Below, in pieces: positions 55,715-63,332 of a DNA stretch of 64,000 nucleotides (position 1 is the stretch's first letter; every line of letters begins with the position of its first letter). The stretch comes from a virus, in IMG/VR virus record IMGVR_UViG_3300044691_000429, positions 1 to 64,000 of that record; one strand, written 5' to 3'. A program made the position numbers and the translations under genes. Below the pieces are notes generated by a model. The model was not told the origin of the DNA. It did no database searches and saw only the letters and a program-made list of their open reading frames with translations.

Positions 55715-56019
55715 CACCAGCCCTTCTTCTTCGGCTTGGGCGGGGTGGCGATGGCTTCGTGGCGGGCGGCTTCGGCCAGGTGGCGGGCGGCCAGGTCCTG
55801 GTGCCGTCGGCCCTTCTTCGAGGCGTCGGCTGCCTTCTCCGGGTCGGAGTAGTCCTTGCCCTCGCGGCCGTAGACGTCGACAACCATCTGCTGCCGCTCG
55901 GCCTCGTCGTGGTGCTTGCCTGCGGCTTCACGGGCACGCTGCGCGGCGGCACCGGCCTGGCGGCGGACGTACTCGGCTTCGGGGGACTCCATGTCGCGGA
56001 ACTTGCGGCCCACGGTCAC
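55711..56019 (-). CDS. Small basic helical protein
   Basis: 102 residues, GTG start. RKFRDMESPEAEYVRRQAGA, HDEAERQQMVVDVYG and a C-terminal KPKKKGWW. Helical with a basic end, possibly membrane- or DNA-associated. Coupled at both ends. Confidence 0.5.
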   Translation of the reverse strand: MTVGRKFRDMESPEAEYVRRQAGAAAQRAREAAGKHHDEAERQQMVVDVYGREGKDYSDPEKAADASKKGRRHQDLAARHLAEAARHEAIATPPKPKKKGWW

Positions 56020-56171
56020 CACCCCCTCGTCTGTACGCCGCGCCGGTGCGCGGTCGGGTCGGTCAGGTCGGACGGGAGCGGCGGCAGGGTGACCGGCTTG
56101 GCGACGATCACGCGGGCGAGCGCCTCGTCCGCCTGGCTCCGCTGCTCGCGGGGCTCCGGGCGGGCGGTCAC
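56016..56171 (-). CDS. Micro-protein
   Basis: 51 residues, GTG start overlapping the upstream stop. EQRSQADEALARVIVAKPVT then Pro/Leu-rich. No family recognised. Confidence 0.4.
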   Translation of the reverse strand: MTARPEPREQRSQADEALARVIVAKPVTLPPLPSDLTDPTAHRRGVQTRGW

Positions 56172-56632
56172 TTCGCACCCCCGACCGGGCAGACGTCGTC
56201 CGGGTTGGCGTGGGTGTGGTTGGCGCCGCTGCGGGCGGGCCGGGCGATCCACTGCTGCGGCCCGGCGACCGTGTCCGCCCAAGCGCGGGCCTCCGGCTCG
56301 CCGTTCGGCGGGGCACCGACCGGGAAGCCGACCAGCGTGTCGATCAGCCGGCCCCGGTAGCGGAGCTGCCACCCGTACACGACCCCGTGGAGCAGGCCCC
56401 ACATCAGGGTCAGGTCCGCGTTCGGGCAGAACCACGCCGGGGTGAACGGGGCCGCGGGGGAGGGCGCCCGCTGATCGGCCCCGTCCGCGGCGTCCAGCTC
56501 GGCGCACTCCCGGTACAGGTCCAGGAACGAGGTGCCGTCGGGGGTCTGCATCGCGCCGAGAACCTGTTCGATCTCCGCGTCGGTGGCGGGCCGGCCCTCG
56601 GGGCTGTCGCCGTCGTGGATGGTCGAGATCAC
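56168..56632 (-). CDS. Hypothetical protein of the transfer operon
   Basis: 154 residues, GTG start. IEQVLGAMQTPDGTSFLDLY, then FTPAWFCPNADLTLMWGLLH and VCPVGGAK. Coupled by GTGA overlaps. Function unknown. Confidence 0.5.
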   Translation of the reverse strand: MISTIHDGDSPEGRPATDAEIEQVLGAMQTPDGTSFLDLYRECAELDAADGADQRAPSPAAPFTPAWFCPNADLTLMWGLLHGVVYGWQLRYRGRLIDTLVGFPVGAPPNGEPEARAWADTVAGPQQWIARPARSGANHTHANPDDVCPVGGAK

Positions 56633-56850
56633 GACTGCCTCCCGTTCCGGTCGTCGCGGGCGACGATGACGTCCAGGCAGCCGTCGGGAAGGCCCACCAC
56701 CCAGTCGAAGTCGGCGAGGGTGATGCCGTGACCGGCTGCGGCGGCGAGCATGTCCGTCAGCAGGGCGGTCGCTGCGGCGCGCTGCCCGTCGGTGGCCGGA
56801 GGGCCGTTGCGGTGCACGGCCGCGATACGGGCGGCGGGGTCCTGGGTCAC
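56629..56850 (-). CDS. Small hypothetical protein
   Basis: 73 residues, GTG start. Helical AARIAAVHRNGPPATDGQRA then DFDWVVGLPDGCLDVIVARD. Both ends overlap neighbours. Confidence 0.45.
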   Translation of the reverse strand: MTQDPAARIAAVHRNGPPATDGQRAAATALLTDMLAAAAGHGITLADFDWVVGLPDGCLDVIVARDDRNGRQS

Positions 56851-57008
56851 GACTTCCTCCCGTGGGTGTGCGGCGCGGCGGTGATGGTCTCGGGGGTGTC
56901 CGTGTTGCGGCCGGCGTAATCGGCGGCCGCGGCCTCGACCGTCGCCGGCTCGGCGACGACCGTGGACGGCTGTGGCGGGGCGGGCGGCCGGTGGGTGGAC
57001 TCGGTCAC
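56847..57008 (-). CDS. Micro-protein
   Basis: 53 residues, GTG start. Pro/Ala/Thr-rich, low complexity (STVVAEPATVEAAAADYAGR). Identified mainly by its place in the overlapping chain. Confidence 0.35.
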   Translation of the reverse strand: MTESTHRPPAPPQPSTVVAEPATVEAAAADYAGRNTDTPETITAAPHTHGRKS

Positions 57009-57133
57009 GACTGCCCCCGCAGCTGCTCGGCCTGCTGGCGGGCGGCTTCGGCGAGACGCGAGGCCTCGGCGGCATCCGCGATGTGCTGCTGCGCGATGGC
57101 GTCCGCGGCCTGCTGCTCGGCGATGGCGCTCAT
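57005..57133 (-). CDS. Micro coiled-coil protein
   Basis: 42 residues, ATG. SAIAEQQAADAIAQQHIADA, then ASRLAEAARQQAEQLRGQS: one amphipathic Ala/Gln helix. Overlaps both neighbours. Function unknown. Confidence 0.45.
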   Translation of the reverse strand: MSAIAEQQAADAIAQQHIADAAEASRLAEAARQQAEQLRGQS

Positions 57134-57345
57134 GCCGCACCGCCCGACTCGGTCTCAGCCGTCTCGTCCACGCGGGGCCCGGTCAGGCGCCCCGTGAAAT
57201 CCAGGGCCGTGTACGCGGTGGCGCTGGTCGCGATCACGGCCAGAGTCACCGGAACACCGGGCTGGGCCGCCAGCACCGCAACCTGAGCCGTGGCGGCTGC
57301 CGTGGCCACCCAGCCCACCGTGCGGGCCAACGACGGGCGGTTCAT
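57130..57345 (-). CDS. Small membrane protein
   Basis: 71 residues, ATG. Two hydrophobic segments: VGWVATAAATAQVAVLAA and VTLAVIATSATAYTALDF. Typical of small transfer-operon membrane proteins. Coupled at both ends. Confidence 0.55.
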   Translation of the reverse strand: MNRPSLARTVGWVATAAATAQVAVLAAQPGVPVTLAVIATSATAYTALDFTGRLTGPRVDETAETESGGAA

Positions 57346-57575
57346 GCCGCACCGCCCGGCGTCCGGCAGTCGCTGGCGTGGGCCTTGGCGTCGTCGCGGC
57401 AGTACGGCAGCACGCTGTAGCGCTGCTCGGCGTAGTGCCCGGCGGTGCACGTCCAGTCGTAGGGGATGCGGCTGCCCAGGATCGCCGTGACGGTGACCGT
57501 GGCACCGGACGGAGTCGGGTACGTCATGGGCCGACCGTCGGAGACAACGGGGACCGGCTCCGGCTGCGCCTTCAT
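57342..57575 (-). CDS. Small hypothetical protein
   Basis: 77 residues, ATG at 57575. PTPSGATVTVTAILGSRIPY, then DWTCTAGHYAEQRYSVLPYC: beta-rich with two Cys and an His. Function unknown. Confidence 0.5.
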   Translation of the reverse strand: MKAQPEPVPVVSDGRPMTYPTPSGATVTVTAILGSRIPYDWTCTAGHYAEQRYSVLPYCRDDAKAHASDCRTPGGAA

Positions 57576-57823
57576 GCCGCCACCCACGCCTCGTACTCGG
57601 CGAGGCCCTGGCTGGTGGCGTCCCAGGCGGCCTCGATCTCCAGCCGCTGGACAGCGCTGGTCGCCCGCTCCAGCGCGGCCCGGCCCTTCGGCGACAGGTG
57701 CGAGGCCGACTCGTGGGCGGCCTGGTCGGCGGGGGACATCGGGACCGGCCGGTAGGACGCGGCGATACGGTCCGCGACGTGGGCGGGGAAGGTGGGCGGG
57801 GTGATCTTGCGGATACTCTGCAC
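57572..57823 (-). CDS. Small helical hypothetical protein
   Basis: 83 residues, GTG start. FPAHVADRIAASYRPVPMSP and RAALERATSAVQRLEIEAAW. First gene of the overlapping micro-gene chain after the excisionase-like gene. Confidence 0.5.
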   Translation of the reverse strand: MQSIRKITPPTFPAHVADRIAASYRPVPMSPADQAAHESASHLSPKGRAALERATSAVQRLEIEAAWDATSQGLAEYEAWVAA

Positions 57824-57863
57824 TTCGGCTCCCGTTGGGCTTAGCGGCTTCGGGTGGTCATGG

Positions 57864-57900
57864 CCCCGGTCGGCGTTCGCAGCGCCGGTCGGGGTTTTTG
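57864..57900 (+). terminator. Plus-strand terminator with T-run and no known upstream gene
   Basis: CCCCGGTCGGCG (57864-57875) and CGCCGGTCGGGG (57883-57894) pair over all 12 positions as RNA only on the + strand (two G-U pairs), then TTTTTG follows. The neighbouring genes run leftward, so the transcript it ends is unknown. Confidence 0.55.
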
Positions 57901-57903
57901 CTG

Positions 57904-58149
57904 TTAGGCGGCGTCGTCGGCGGAAATCTGCGACGCCCGGAGGAACTCGGCCACGGCCGACTCGGGGATGCGCAGTCCGCGCTTCCGCAGTCGCCCTTCG
58001 CCGATCCGGTGGGCGCGGATGCGCCCGGAGTCGGCGAGGCGGTACACGGTGGACACGTGGACGTCGAGGCGGTCCGCGACCTGCTGCGCCCGCAGCAACG
58101 GCTCAGCAGTGGCGGGGGCCGTAGTCGGGGCAGTCGGGTCGTGGCACAC
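57904..58149 (-). CDS. Excisionase/MerR-like HTH protein
   Basis: 81 residues, GTG after AGGAG. LLRAQQVADRLDVHVSTVYR then LADSGRIRAHRIGEGRLRKR and GLRIPESAVAEFLRAS is a winged helix-turn-helix of the Xis/MerR superfamily. In Streptomyces integrative elements such a gene usually lies by int or rep and directs excision or operon activation. Here it heads the transfer operon and lies under two repressor palindromes. Confidence 0.8.
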   Translation of the reverse strand: MCHDPTAPTTAPATAEPLLRAQQVADRLDVHVSTVYRLADSGRIRAHRIGEGRLRKRGLRIPESAVAEFLRASQISADDAA

Positions 58150-58186
58150 GGAATCTCCTAGGGCATGGGCAGCGGGGCGCACATCT

Positions 58187-58231
58187 TCTTCGAAGAGGCA
58201 CCTCTTCAGTGAAGCTGAGTTCTTCGAAGAA
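58187..58231 (-). promoter_or_regulatory. Two TTCTTCGAAGAA-type operators upstream of the transfer operon
   Basis: TCTTCGAAGA at 58187-58196 is a perfect 10-bp palindrome; TTCTTCGAAGAA at 58220-58231 is a perfect 12-bp palindrome. Their spacing (centres 34 bp apart) puts them on one helix face. The 12-mer also occurs at 59156-59167 beside the GntR gene, so the GntR protein is the likely binder. Confidence 0.7.
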
Positions 58232-58285
58232 GGCAAGCTCTTCTAGCTCGCACAGCAGCAGGCCGCGTCGGACACGCAAAGAAGC

Positions 58286-58310
58286 CCCCCGCTGCCGAAG
58301 CAGCGAGGGG
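58286..58310 (-). terminator. Hairpin terminator of the GntR gene
   Basis: CCCC plus CGCTGC pairs with GCAGCG plus GGGG around a CGAA tetraloop, with one bulged A. It is 17 bases beyond the GntR stop in its direction. Confidence 0.6.
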
Positions 58311-58326
58311 CGGAGGACTTCGCAGG

Positions 58327-59076
58327 TCAGGAGGAGAAGACGTACTCCAAGATGTAGTTGGACCCGTCGAGCGTCATCTCATTGACTTCTACGAGGCGGT
58401 CATTCTGGTCCGCCGCGATGCGGATGATCTGGAAGACGGGAGTGCCAGGGCCCAAACTGAGATCGGCCGCCTCCTGGGGGGTGGGCATCCTAGTCCTCAC
58501 CTCCTCCTTGAACCGCGTGGGCGCATGGCCACTCTCGGCGAGTCGGGCGTACATACCGCCGGGGCCAGTGTCCTGCTGAGTGATGGCCGTGCCAGCCGCC
58601 AAGCTCATTGGCACATACGAGACGGCGGTCTGAATGAGCCGCTCCTCCACATAGAAGCGCCGGCTCCGGCGGCACATGCGCTCGTCAGACTCCAGGAGTT
58701 GAGCCACGTGATCGGGCGCATCGACCTCGTTGACGTCCACCTCGACGCGACGCGGGCGGTCCTCCAGGTCAACGTCCCAGATCGACCGCCCGGCATGCCA
58801 CACCTCCGAAGAGAGGCGCTGCACTGCGGGCCGTCTGATTGGGCGGAAGGCGCGGACGGTGACGCCGACCCCCTGCCTGCTCTCAACGAGGCCTTCTGCG
58901 CGAAGGGCGTCCAGGGCCTGCCGCACGGTGGACCGAGCGGCCGCATGCCGCTCCATGAGGCCGTTCTCGCCTTCGATCTTCGACCCCGGCGCCAGCTCGC
59001 CGCCGAGGATCTTCGCGCGCAGCTCGTCCGCGATCTCCTGATGGCGGCGCGGCCCGCGCTCGGGCTTGCTGGGCAA
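58327..59076 (-). CDS. GntR/HutC-family repressor (KorSA-like)
   Basis: 249 residues. N-terminal winged helix: HQEIADELRAKILGGELAPG, then SKIEGENGLMERHAAARSTV and GLVESRQGVGVTV. C-terminal UTRA effector domain (about 85-245), with MYARLAESGHAPTRFKEEVR and LEYVFSS at the end. TTG at 59076 is the start, 6 bases after AGGAGG; an ATG at 59081 is out of frame. In pSAM2-type elements KorSA of this family represses the transfer genes. The shared palindrome at 58220 and 59156 supports that role here. Confidence 0.88.
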   Translation of the reverse strand: MPSKPERGPRRHQEIADELRAKILGGELAPGSKIEGENGLMERHAAARSTVRQALDALRAEGLVESRQGVGVTVRAFRPIRRPAVQRLSSEVWHAGRSIWDVDLEDRPRRVEVDVNEVDAPDHVAQLLESDERMCRRSRRFYVEERLIQTAVSYVPMSLAAGTAITQQDTGPGGMYARLAESGHAPTRFKEEVRTRMPTPQEAADLSLGPGTPVFQIIRIAADQNDRLVEVNEMTLDGSNYILEYVFSS

Positions 59077-59149
59077 GGCATTCCTCCTAGATCGGCTTCT
59101 TCAGAGATGTTAGCTACCGACCGGTTGACGTGCGAACTCTGCGAATCCC

Positions 59150-59178
59150 TTGCGGTTCTTCGAAGAAGTGGTCAGAAT
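59150..59178 (+). promoter_or_regulatory. Promoter with TTCTTCGAAGAA operator in the spacer
   Basis: -35 TTGCGG (59150-59155) and -10 CAGAAT (59173-59178) are 17 bp apart. The 12-bp palindrome (59156-59167) starts directly after the -35. It drives the GIY-YIG gene at 59242; the repressor gene on the other strand may be controlled here too. Confidence 0.65.
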
Positions 59179-59241
59179 CAATGCTACGCAACGCCGCTTC
59201 ACGAACGGAAGTGGCCACCCTGCGTAGCCGAGGGGATACGT

Positions 59242-59802
59242 ATGCCCGATGAGGGGCGCACCGCGCTCTACCGCCTCTACGACGCCGACGAACGCCTGCT
59301 GTACGTCGGGATCACCGCCGACCCCGAGTACCGCTGGACGCAGCACGCGAAGGACAAGGAGTGGTGGCCGTCCGTAGCAAGAAAGAGCGTCGAGTGGTTC
59401 GAGGCGCGAGGGAGGGCCGCCAGCGCGGAAATCTCCACGATCCGCCAGGAACTCCCGCAGTACAACCGACAGCACGCCTCCTGGCCGGTCGATGACGCAC
59501 TGCGACACCAGGTGCGGACGATCGGGGTCCTGGAGCTTGCGAACAACCTCCCCGCCATCATCGGCCACGTTCTAGTGACGGGAGCGCCGGTCCGCGTGAC
59601 GCGGCACTGGAAACCGACCGTCGTGATCATCCCGCACTGGGCCGCCGACGAATCCGTTGTCCCGCCCTCGAAGCAAGGCGCCTTGGCTGAAATCCCGATC
59701 GAGAAGCCACGGGTTGCGGCGGAAGTACTTCACCAGCGCATGAGCAAGAAGGACTTGGTCACCCTGACTCAGGCACTCGTGGCGCTGGTCGCCAAGGGCT
59801 GA
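59242..59802 (+). CDS. GIY-YIG nuclease domain fused to a Phd/YefM-like domain
   Basis: 186 residues. The N-terminal half is GIY-YIG-like: ALYRLYDADERLLYVGITAD (about 7-26) with Tyr residues in both strands, RWTQHAKDKEWW with the Arg, and ASAEISTIRQELPQYN with the conserved Glu. The C-terminal part, IGVLELANNLPAIIGHVLVT then GAPVRVTRHWKPTVVIIP, fits a Phd/YefM antitoxin fold. Toxin-like and antitoxin-like modules in one chain is unusual. It is divergent from the GntR repressor and carries its palindrome. Confidence 0.7.
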   Translation: MPDEGRTALYRLYDADERLLYVGITADPEYRWTQHAKDKEWWPSVARKSVEWFEARGRAASAEISTIRQELPQYNRQHASWPVDDALRHQVRTIGVLELANNLPAIIGHVLVTGAPVRVTRHWKPTVVIIPHWAADESVVPPSKQGALAEIPIEKPRVAAEVLHQRMSKKDLVTLTQALVALVAKG

Positions 59803-59981
59803 GCCGCAACTGGACACGCCGACCGGCCTCGCACCAAGACCTACGACGACGCCACCGCAGCCTTCTGCCGCTTCCACTGAGCAGCAGAAAGGCCGACCGG
59901 GTTGGAGCCCGGCCGGCCAGGTGACCAGCGGTACCAGCCGCTGATCGTGAACCATCCCCCGCGAAGAGAACGGATTCGTCA
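59803..59981. other. Intergenic region with hairpin
   Basis: GGCCGACCGGG (59891-59901) and CCCGGCCGGCC (59908-59918) pair over ten of eleven positions and probably end the GIY-YIG transcript. No gene is visible in the rest. Confidence 0.5.
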
Positions 59982-60503
59982 ATGAGCTTATCGCCCCGGC
60001 CTGCCCCCGCCCACGCGTCGGAAGGCGCTGTGCCCACCGTCACGCCCCGCCCCCAGCGTCGCCGGGCGGTGTGCGCCGGCTGCCAGGTCCACCAGTACGT
60101 GCGTCGGGACGGGCTGGTGTGCAAGCACCGGTCGCGGGCGACGAACGGGCGGTGCGCGGGCAGTGAGACGGTTCCGATCCCCGTGCCCACACCGAACTAC
60201 AACCTGTCGCCTGAGCACCGGCACGACGGCAAGCTCCTGGACCGGTGGGATTTCCTCTCGATGCCGCTGATCGTCCTGCAACAGGTGACCCGCGCGCACC
60301 CCTGCGAGATCGCGGCCCCGGACTTGGGTTTCCGCGGGTCCATCCGCGCCGTGCGGGGCGACTACTGGGTCAACTGGGTGCTGTCCATGCCGATCGGCAT
60401 GGACCCGATGGAACGCGACCTGACGGCCCGTGGCCTGCTTGCTGCGGCCCACGGGATCGACGTCAGTGACTGGCCGATCGAGATGGAGATTCGGCCAGCC
60501 TGA
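59982..60503 (+). CDS. Hypothetical protein
   Basis: 173 residues, ATG. CAGCQVHQYVRRDGLVCKHR and ATNGRCAGSE form a possible zinc site (about 31-60); the rest is a mixed fold with DYWVNWVLSMPIGMDP. No family recognised. A strong terminator follows. Confidence 0.55.
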   Translation: MSLSPRPAPAHASEGAVPTVTPRPQRRRAVCAGCQVHQYVRRDGLVCKHRSRATNGRCAGSETVPIPVPTPNYNLSPEHRHDGKLLDRWDFLSMPLIVLQQVTRAHPCEIAAPDLGFRGSIRAVRGDYWVNWVLSMPIGMDPMERDLTARGLLAAAHGIDVSDWPIEMEIRPA

Positions 60504-60510
60504 ACACCCC

Positions 60511-60542
60511 ACGGCCGGGCGGTCCAAATCCCGCCCGGCCGT
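60511..60542. terminator. 12-bp-stem terminator
   Basis: ACGGCCGGGCGG (60511-60522) pairs perfectly with CCGCCCGGCCGT (60531-60542) around 8 bases, right after the 60503 stop. Confidence 0.8.
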
Positions 60543-60584
60543 TCTACAGATGGACCTACCGACCCCGATCAGGAAGGCGCTTCC

Positions 60585-60893
60585 GTGGGCGTACAAGACG
60601 GACCGGACCCGCAGGCGACACCGCCAGACGATGACGACGACTTCCCGTGGGATGCCCCGATCCACGTCGTCCGCTCAACACCGCAGAACGACTTGCCTGC
60701 CGAGTGGGCGCAGGATCGGACGCTGAGCCTGGGCGCCCGGGGCCTGCTCGCCGAGATCATGGCGCACGGCGGCGAGTGGGACATCGACGCGGAAGGGCTG
60801 GCCGAACTGAGGCCGACCGAAGACGTTGACGCCATCCGCGGCTACATCGCCGAGTTGGAGCGGGCCGGCTACCTGGACCCGTCAGGCGACTAG
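60585..60893 (+). CDS. Winged-helix-like protein, replication-type
   Basis: 102 residues, GTG after AGGAAGG. SLGARGLLAEIMAHGGEWDI, then LAELRPTEDVDAIRGYIAEL and ERAGYL, is the helix-helix-wing pattern seen in plasmid/phage replication initiator N-domains. It parallels the larger protein at 61062 (SWRAKGLLLDLLSYPDGYNV ... ERKGYL). Probably a regulator or initiator; inference from motif. Confidence 0.6.
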   Translation: MGVQDGPDPQATPPDDDDDFPWDAPIHVVRSTPQNDLPAEWAQDRTLSLGARGLLAEIMAHGGEWDIDAEGLAELRPTEDVDAIRGYIAELERAGYLDPSGD

Positions 60894-60905
60894 CCGGACA
60901 TAGCA

Positions 60906-60939
60906 ACGGCCGGAGGGATATGGAGTCCCGCCCGGCCGT
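60906..60939. terminator. Hairpin terminator
   Basis: ACGGCCGG (60906-60913) and CCGGCCGT (60932-60939) form a perfect 8-bp stem between the two winged-helix genes. Confidence 0.55.
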
Positions 60940-61061
60940 CGGCGAACCAGCAGGCAGCCACCCGCTCGGTTCGGACACAACGCATCGCCCTGCAAGAGAG
61001 AAGGTTGCTCGTTGAAGGTACAAGGCTGCGCCCGATGCTGCCAGCAGGCGGGGGGTCTCCG

Positions 61062-61856
61062 GTGAGGACGTTTCGCATGATGCCGCCGGAGGGCTGGGTG
61101 CCGACGGCAAACGTGACAGCTCAGAACTCTCGGTTGAGCTGGCGGGCGAAGGGGCTGCTCCTCGACCTGCTCAGCTACCCGGACGGTTACAACGTCACGT
61201 TCGACTCGCTGATGAAGGAAGCGAAGCGGGCTGGCGACCCGGACGTTGAGGGCCGGGACGCGATGCGCAAGGCGATGCAGGAGCTGGAGCGCAAGGGCTA
61301 CCTCGCTCATCGCCGGGTCGCAGTGATGGATCCGGCGCCCGGAGCGCAGAAGTGGCGCACAGAGACCGCGATCTCGGATCTGCCCATCTTCGCAGGTCGG
61401 CCCGGAACTACGGGTTCCCAGTACCACCAGGATTCAGTACCTCCAGACTTCAGTACTTCCAGTGATCAGGAGGTCTTTAACAACACGGGGTTTAACAAGA
61501 AGAACCAGCAGCAAGATGAAGCGGGCAAATCCTCCTCCGCACTCGCTGCCGCTCGTGCGGGCCAGGGAGCCAGCGCGCAAAAGCTGCGGCCGGACATGCA
61601 GGGCTGGTACGACGCGGCGGACAAGCTCTCCGATGACCGACTGCGGCGCCACCTGCTCGCGTTCGAGCGGAAGCGCCCGCAGATCTACCGCGAGTGCCGT
61701 CAGTCGGCGCTCGTCCAGATCGGCGGGAAGCCGGGCGGCAAGGAGTTGATGGCCGGCCGGGACGGCGTTCGCGTGATCGACATGCTCAGCTTCAAGTACG
61801 CCCTGCTGCACTACGTGGACCGCATGCCGGACTGGCTGATCAAGCTGCCGCGCTAG
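61062..61856 (+). CDS. Winged-helix replication initiator-like protein
   Basis: 264 residues from GTG 61062; TTG 61005 is an alternative. N-terminal MPPEGWVPTANVTAQNSRLS, then SWRAKGLLLDLLSYPDGYNV, TFDSLMKEAKRAG and MRKAMQELERKGYLAHRRVA form a winged helix like RepA-type initiators. The middle is Ser/Gln-rich; the C-terminal ~110 residues, with RLRRHLLAFERKRPQIYREC and ALLHYVDRMPDWLIKLP, look like a second helical domain. Streptomyces elements often place such a gene by tra. A nearby origin is not apparent. Confidence 0.65.
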   Translation: MRTFRMMPPEGWVPTANVTAQNSRLSWRAKGLLLDLLSYPDGYNVTFDSLMKEAKRAGDPDVEGRDAMRKAMQELERKGYLAHRRVAVMDPAPGAQKWRTETAISDLPIFAGRPGTTGSQYHQDSVPPDFSTSSDQEVFNNTGFNKKNQQQDEAGKSSSALAAARAGQGASAQKLRPDMQGWYDAADKLSDDRLRRHLLAFERKRPQIYRECRQSALVQIGGKPGGKELMAGRDGVRVIDMLSFKYALLHYVDRMPDWLIKLPR

Positions 61857-61879
61857 CCACCGAACGAGAGGTGACGACC

Positions 61880-62755
61880 ATGACCGACATACGACCCCAA
61901 GACCTGCCCGAGCTGCGGGCCGGCCTTGTCGAGTCGCGCCAAACTGGAAGCCCGTCCCGACTGCCTGTCTACCAAGCATGCGGACTCACTGAGAACGATG
62001 TTGACCAAGCAAGAGCCGAAGCTCTTTCTGTCGCAGATCTGTTCTATGTCGCGCCAGCCATGGGCGAGCTGGCGTCCATAGCAAGGCTGACCCTCCCTCC
62101 CACTCCTCTCGCCTCGCAGGACATGCCCAGCACGTGCGGGCTTCTGTTCTTCGACCAACCGCCGGAGACGCTGACGTTCGGCGGCGTAGATGGAGCAACG
62201 GTCATCGCTGGGGCGTTGTGGAACGTTGTCGTCGGAGCGAAGGGGCAGAGCTACGCTCTCCTCTTTGGAATCGTGGATCTACACGCTTCCACGCGTCGCA
62301 GGGGAGGCGAGCCTCGCCCCGGACTGGCGCGGTTTGCCTATCGGCGGACAGCGATCCCGGTCGCGATGGGCAACGAGGAACCGCCCCTCCCTTATGCAAA
62401 TAGCCATACGTCGGGGGTCGTAGAAATCGTGCGAACTGCATGGTTGCTGATGCAGCAGCCGCTTGCCGCCCTCTCGGTGACCGAGCCCGATCGCGCAGCA
62501 AAGAAGCGCCTGCGCCGTGCTGGCCAGGAGCCGAAGTCGGTTCGCGTGATCGAACTGCGCCGCCCGAAGTCCTCTGGCGAGCAGGGCGACGGCGAGTCGA
62601 ACTACCACCACCAGTGGATCGTGCGCGGGCACTGGCGGAATCATTGGCACCCGAAGCGCGAAGTTCACCGCCCCGTCTGGATCGCACCGCACGTCAAGGG
62701 CCCGGAAGGGGCGCCGATGATCGGCGGCGAGAAGGTCTACGCCTGGAAGCGGTGA
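61880..62755 (+). CDS. Conserved mobile-element hypothetical protein
   Basis: 291 residues, ATG with GAGAGG upstream. The C-terminus YHHQWIVRGHWRNHWHPKRE, then VHRPVWIAPHVKGPEGAPM, is a motif I have seen next to replication genes in Streptomyces elements. The N-terminal 120 residues are less distinctive. Codons in 62030-62470 are less GC-biased than around. Function unknown. Confidence 0.55.
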   Translation: MTDIRPQDLPELRAGLVESRQTGSPSRLPVYQACGLTENDVDQARAEALSVADLFYVAPAMGELASIARLTLPPTPLASQDMPSTCGLLFFDQPPETLTFGGVDGATVIAGALWNVVVGAKGQSYALLFGIVDLHASTRRRGGEPRPGLARFAYRRTAIPVAMGNEEPPLPYANSHTSGVVEIVRTAWLLMQQPLAALSVTEPDRAAKKRLRRAGQEPKSVRVIELRRPKSSGEQGDGESNYHHQWIVRGHWRNHWHPKREVHRPVWIAPHVKGPEGAPMIGGEKVYAWKR

Positions 62756-62853
62756 GCGCGAGGGGCTGGCCGACGGCTGACCCACCCTGTCCGGTTCCCC
62801 CCTCGCCGCGCCCGCCCCGGTGCGGCAGGCTGTCCCCGACCGAGGGGGTTGGA

Positions 62854-63183
62854 GTGTTCTGTCCGAGCAAGGACTGCGGGTCAACGAACGTGGAGCTGCT
62901 GTCGCACTACTGGTCGGGCTTGTCGCCCGATTCGCCGTCGTCGCGGCGGTACGCCCCGCCGGCCGAGCCCGAGACCCGCAACCGCCTGCTCCTCGCGGCC
63001 CTGGCGGTCGCCGGCCTGGTGCTGGCGGTGACGGGCCAGGTCGCGGTGGGCCTGGTGGCGCTGGCCGTGGGTGCGGTCGGCGCCGTCGTGGCGCACGGGC
63101 GGATCGAGGCGGTCGAGGCGGCGCGGGCTGTGTGGGAGCGGCGGAGGATATGCCTGGCGTGCACGCATCTTTGGGAGGCGTAG
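62854..63183 (+). CDS. Zinc-ribbon membrane protein
   Basis: 109 residues, GTG after GAGGGGG. VFCPSKDCGS gives the first Cys pair and ICLACTHLW the last, framing a hydrophobic hairpin: LLLAALAVAGLVLAVTGQVA and VGLVALAVGAVGAVVA. The two Cys pairs could form one ribbon. Function unknown. Confidence 0.6.
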   Translation: MFCPSKDCGSTNVELLSHYWSGLSPDSPSSRRYAPPAEPETRNRLLLAALAVAGLVLAVTGQVAVGLVALAVGAVGAVVAHGRIEAVEAARAVWERRRICLACTHLWEA

Positions 63184-63332
63184 GCGCCGACCCCGACCCG
63201 CCCTCGGCGCTTCGGCCCGGGGGGCTTCGTCAAGCCCGCCGTGACACCGGTCACGCCATCTGACCTGCGGTGATGCGGCGTCAACTCGGGTGCGGGGATG
63301 GCGGTTGGGGGGCGGATGCGAGACAATCAGGT

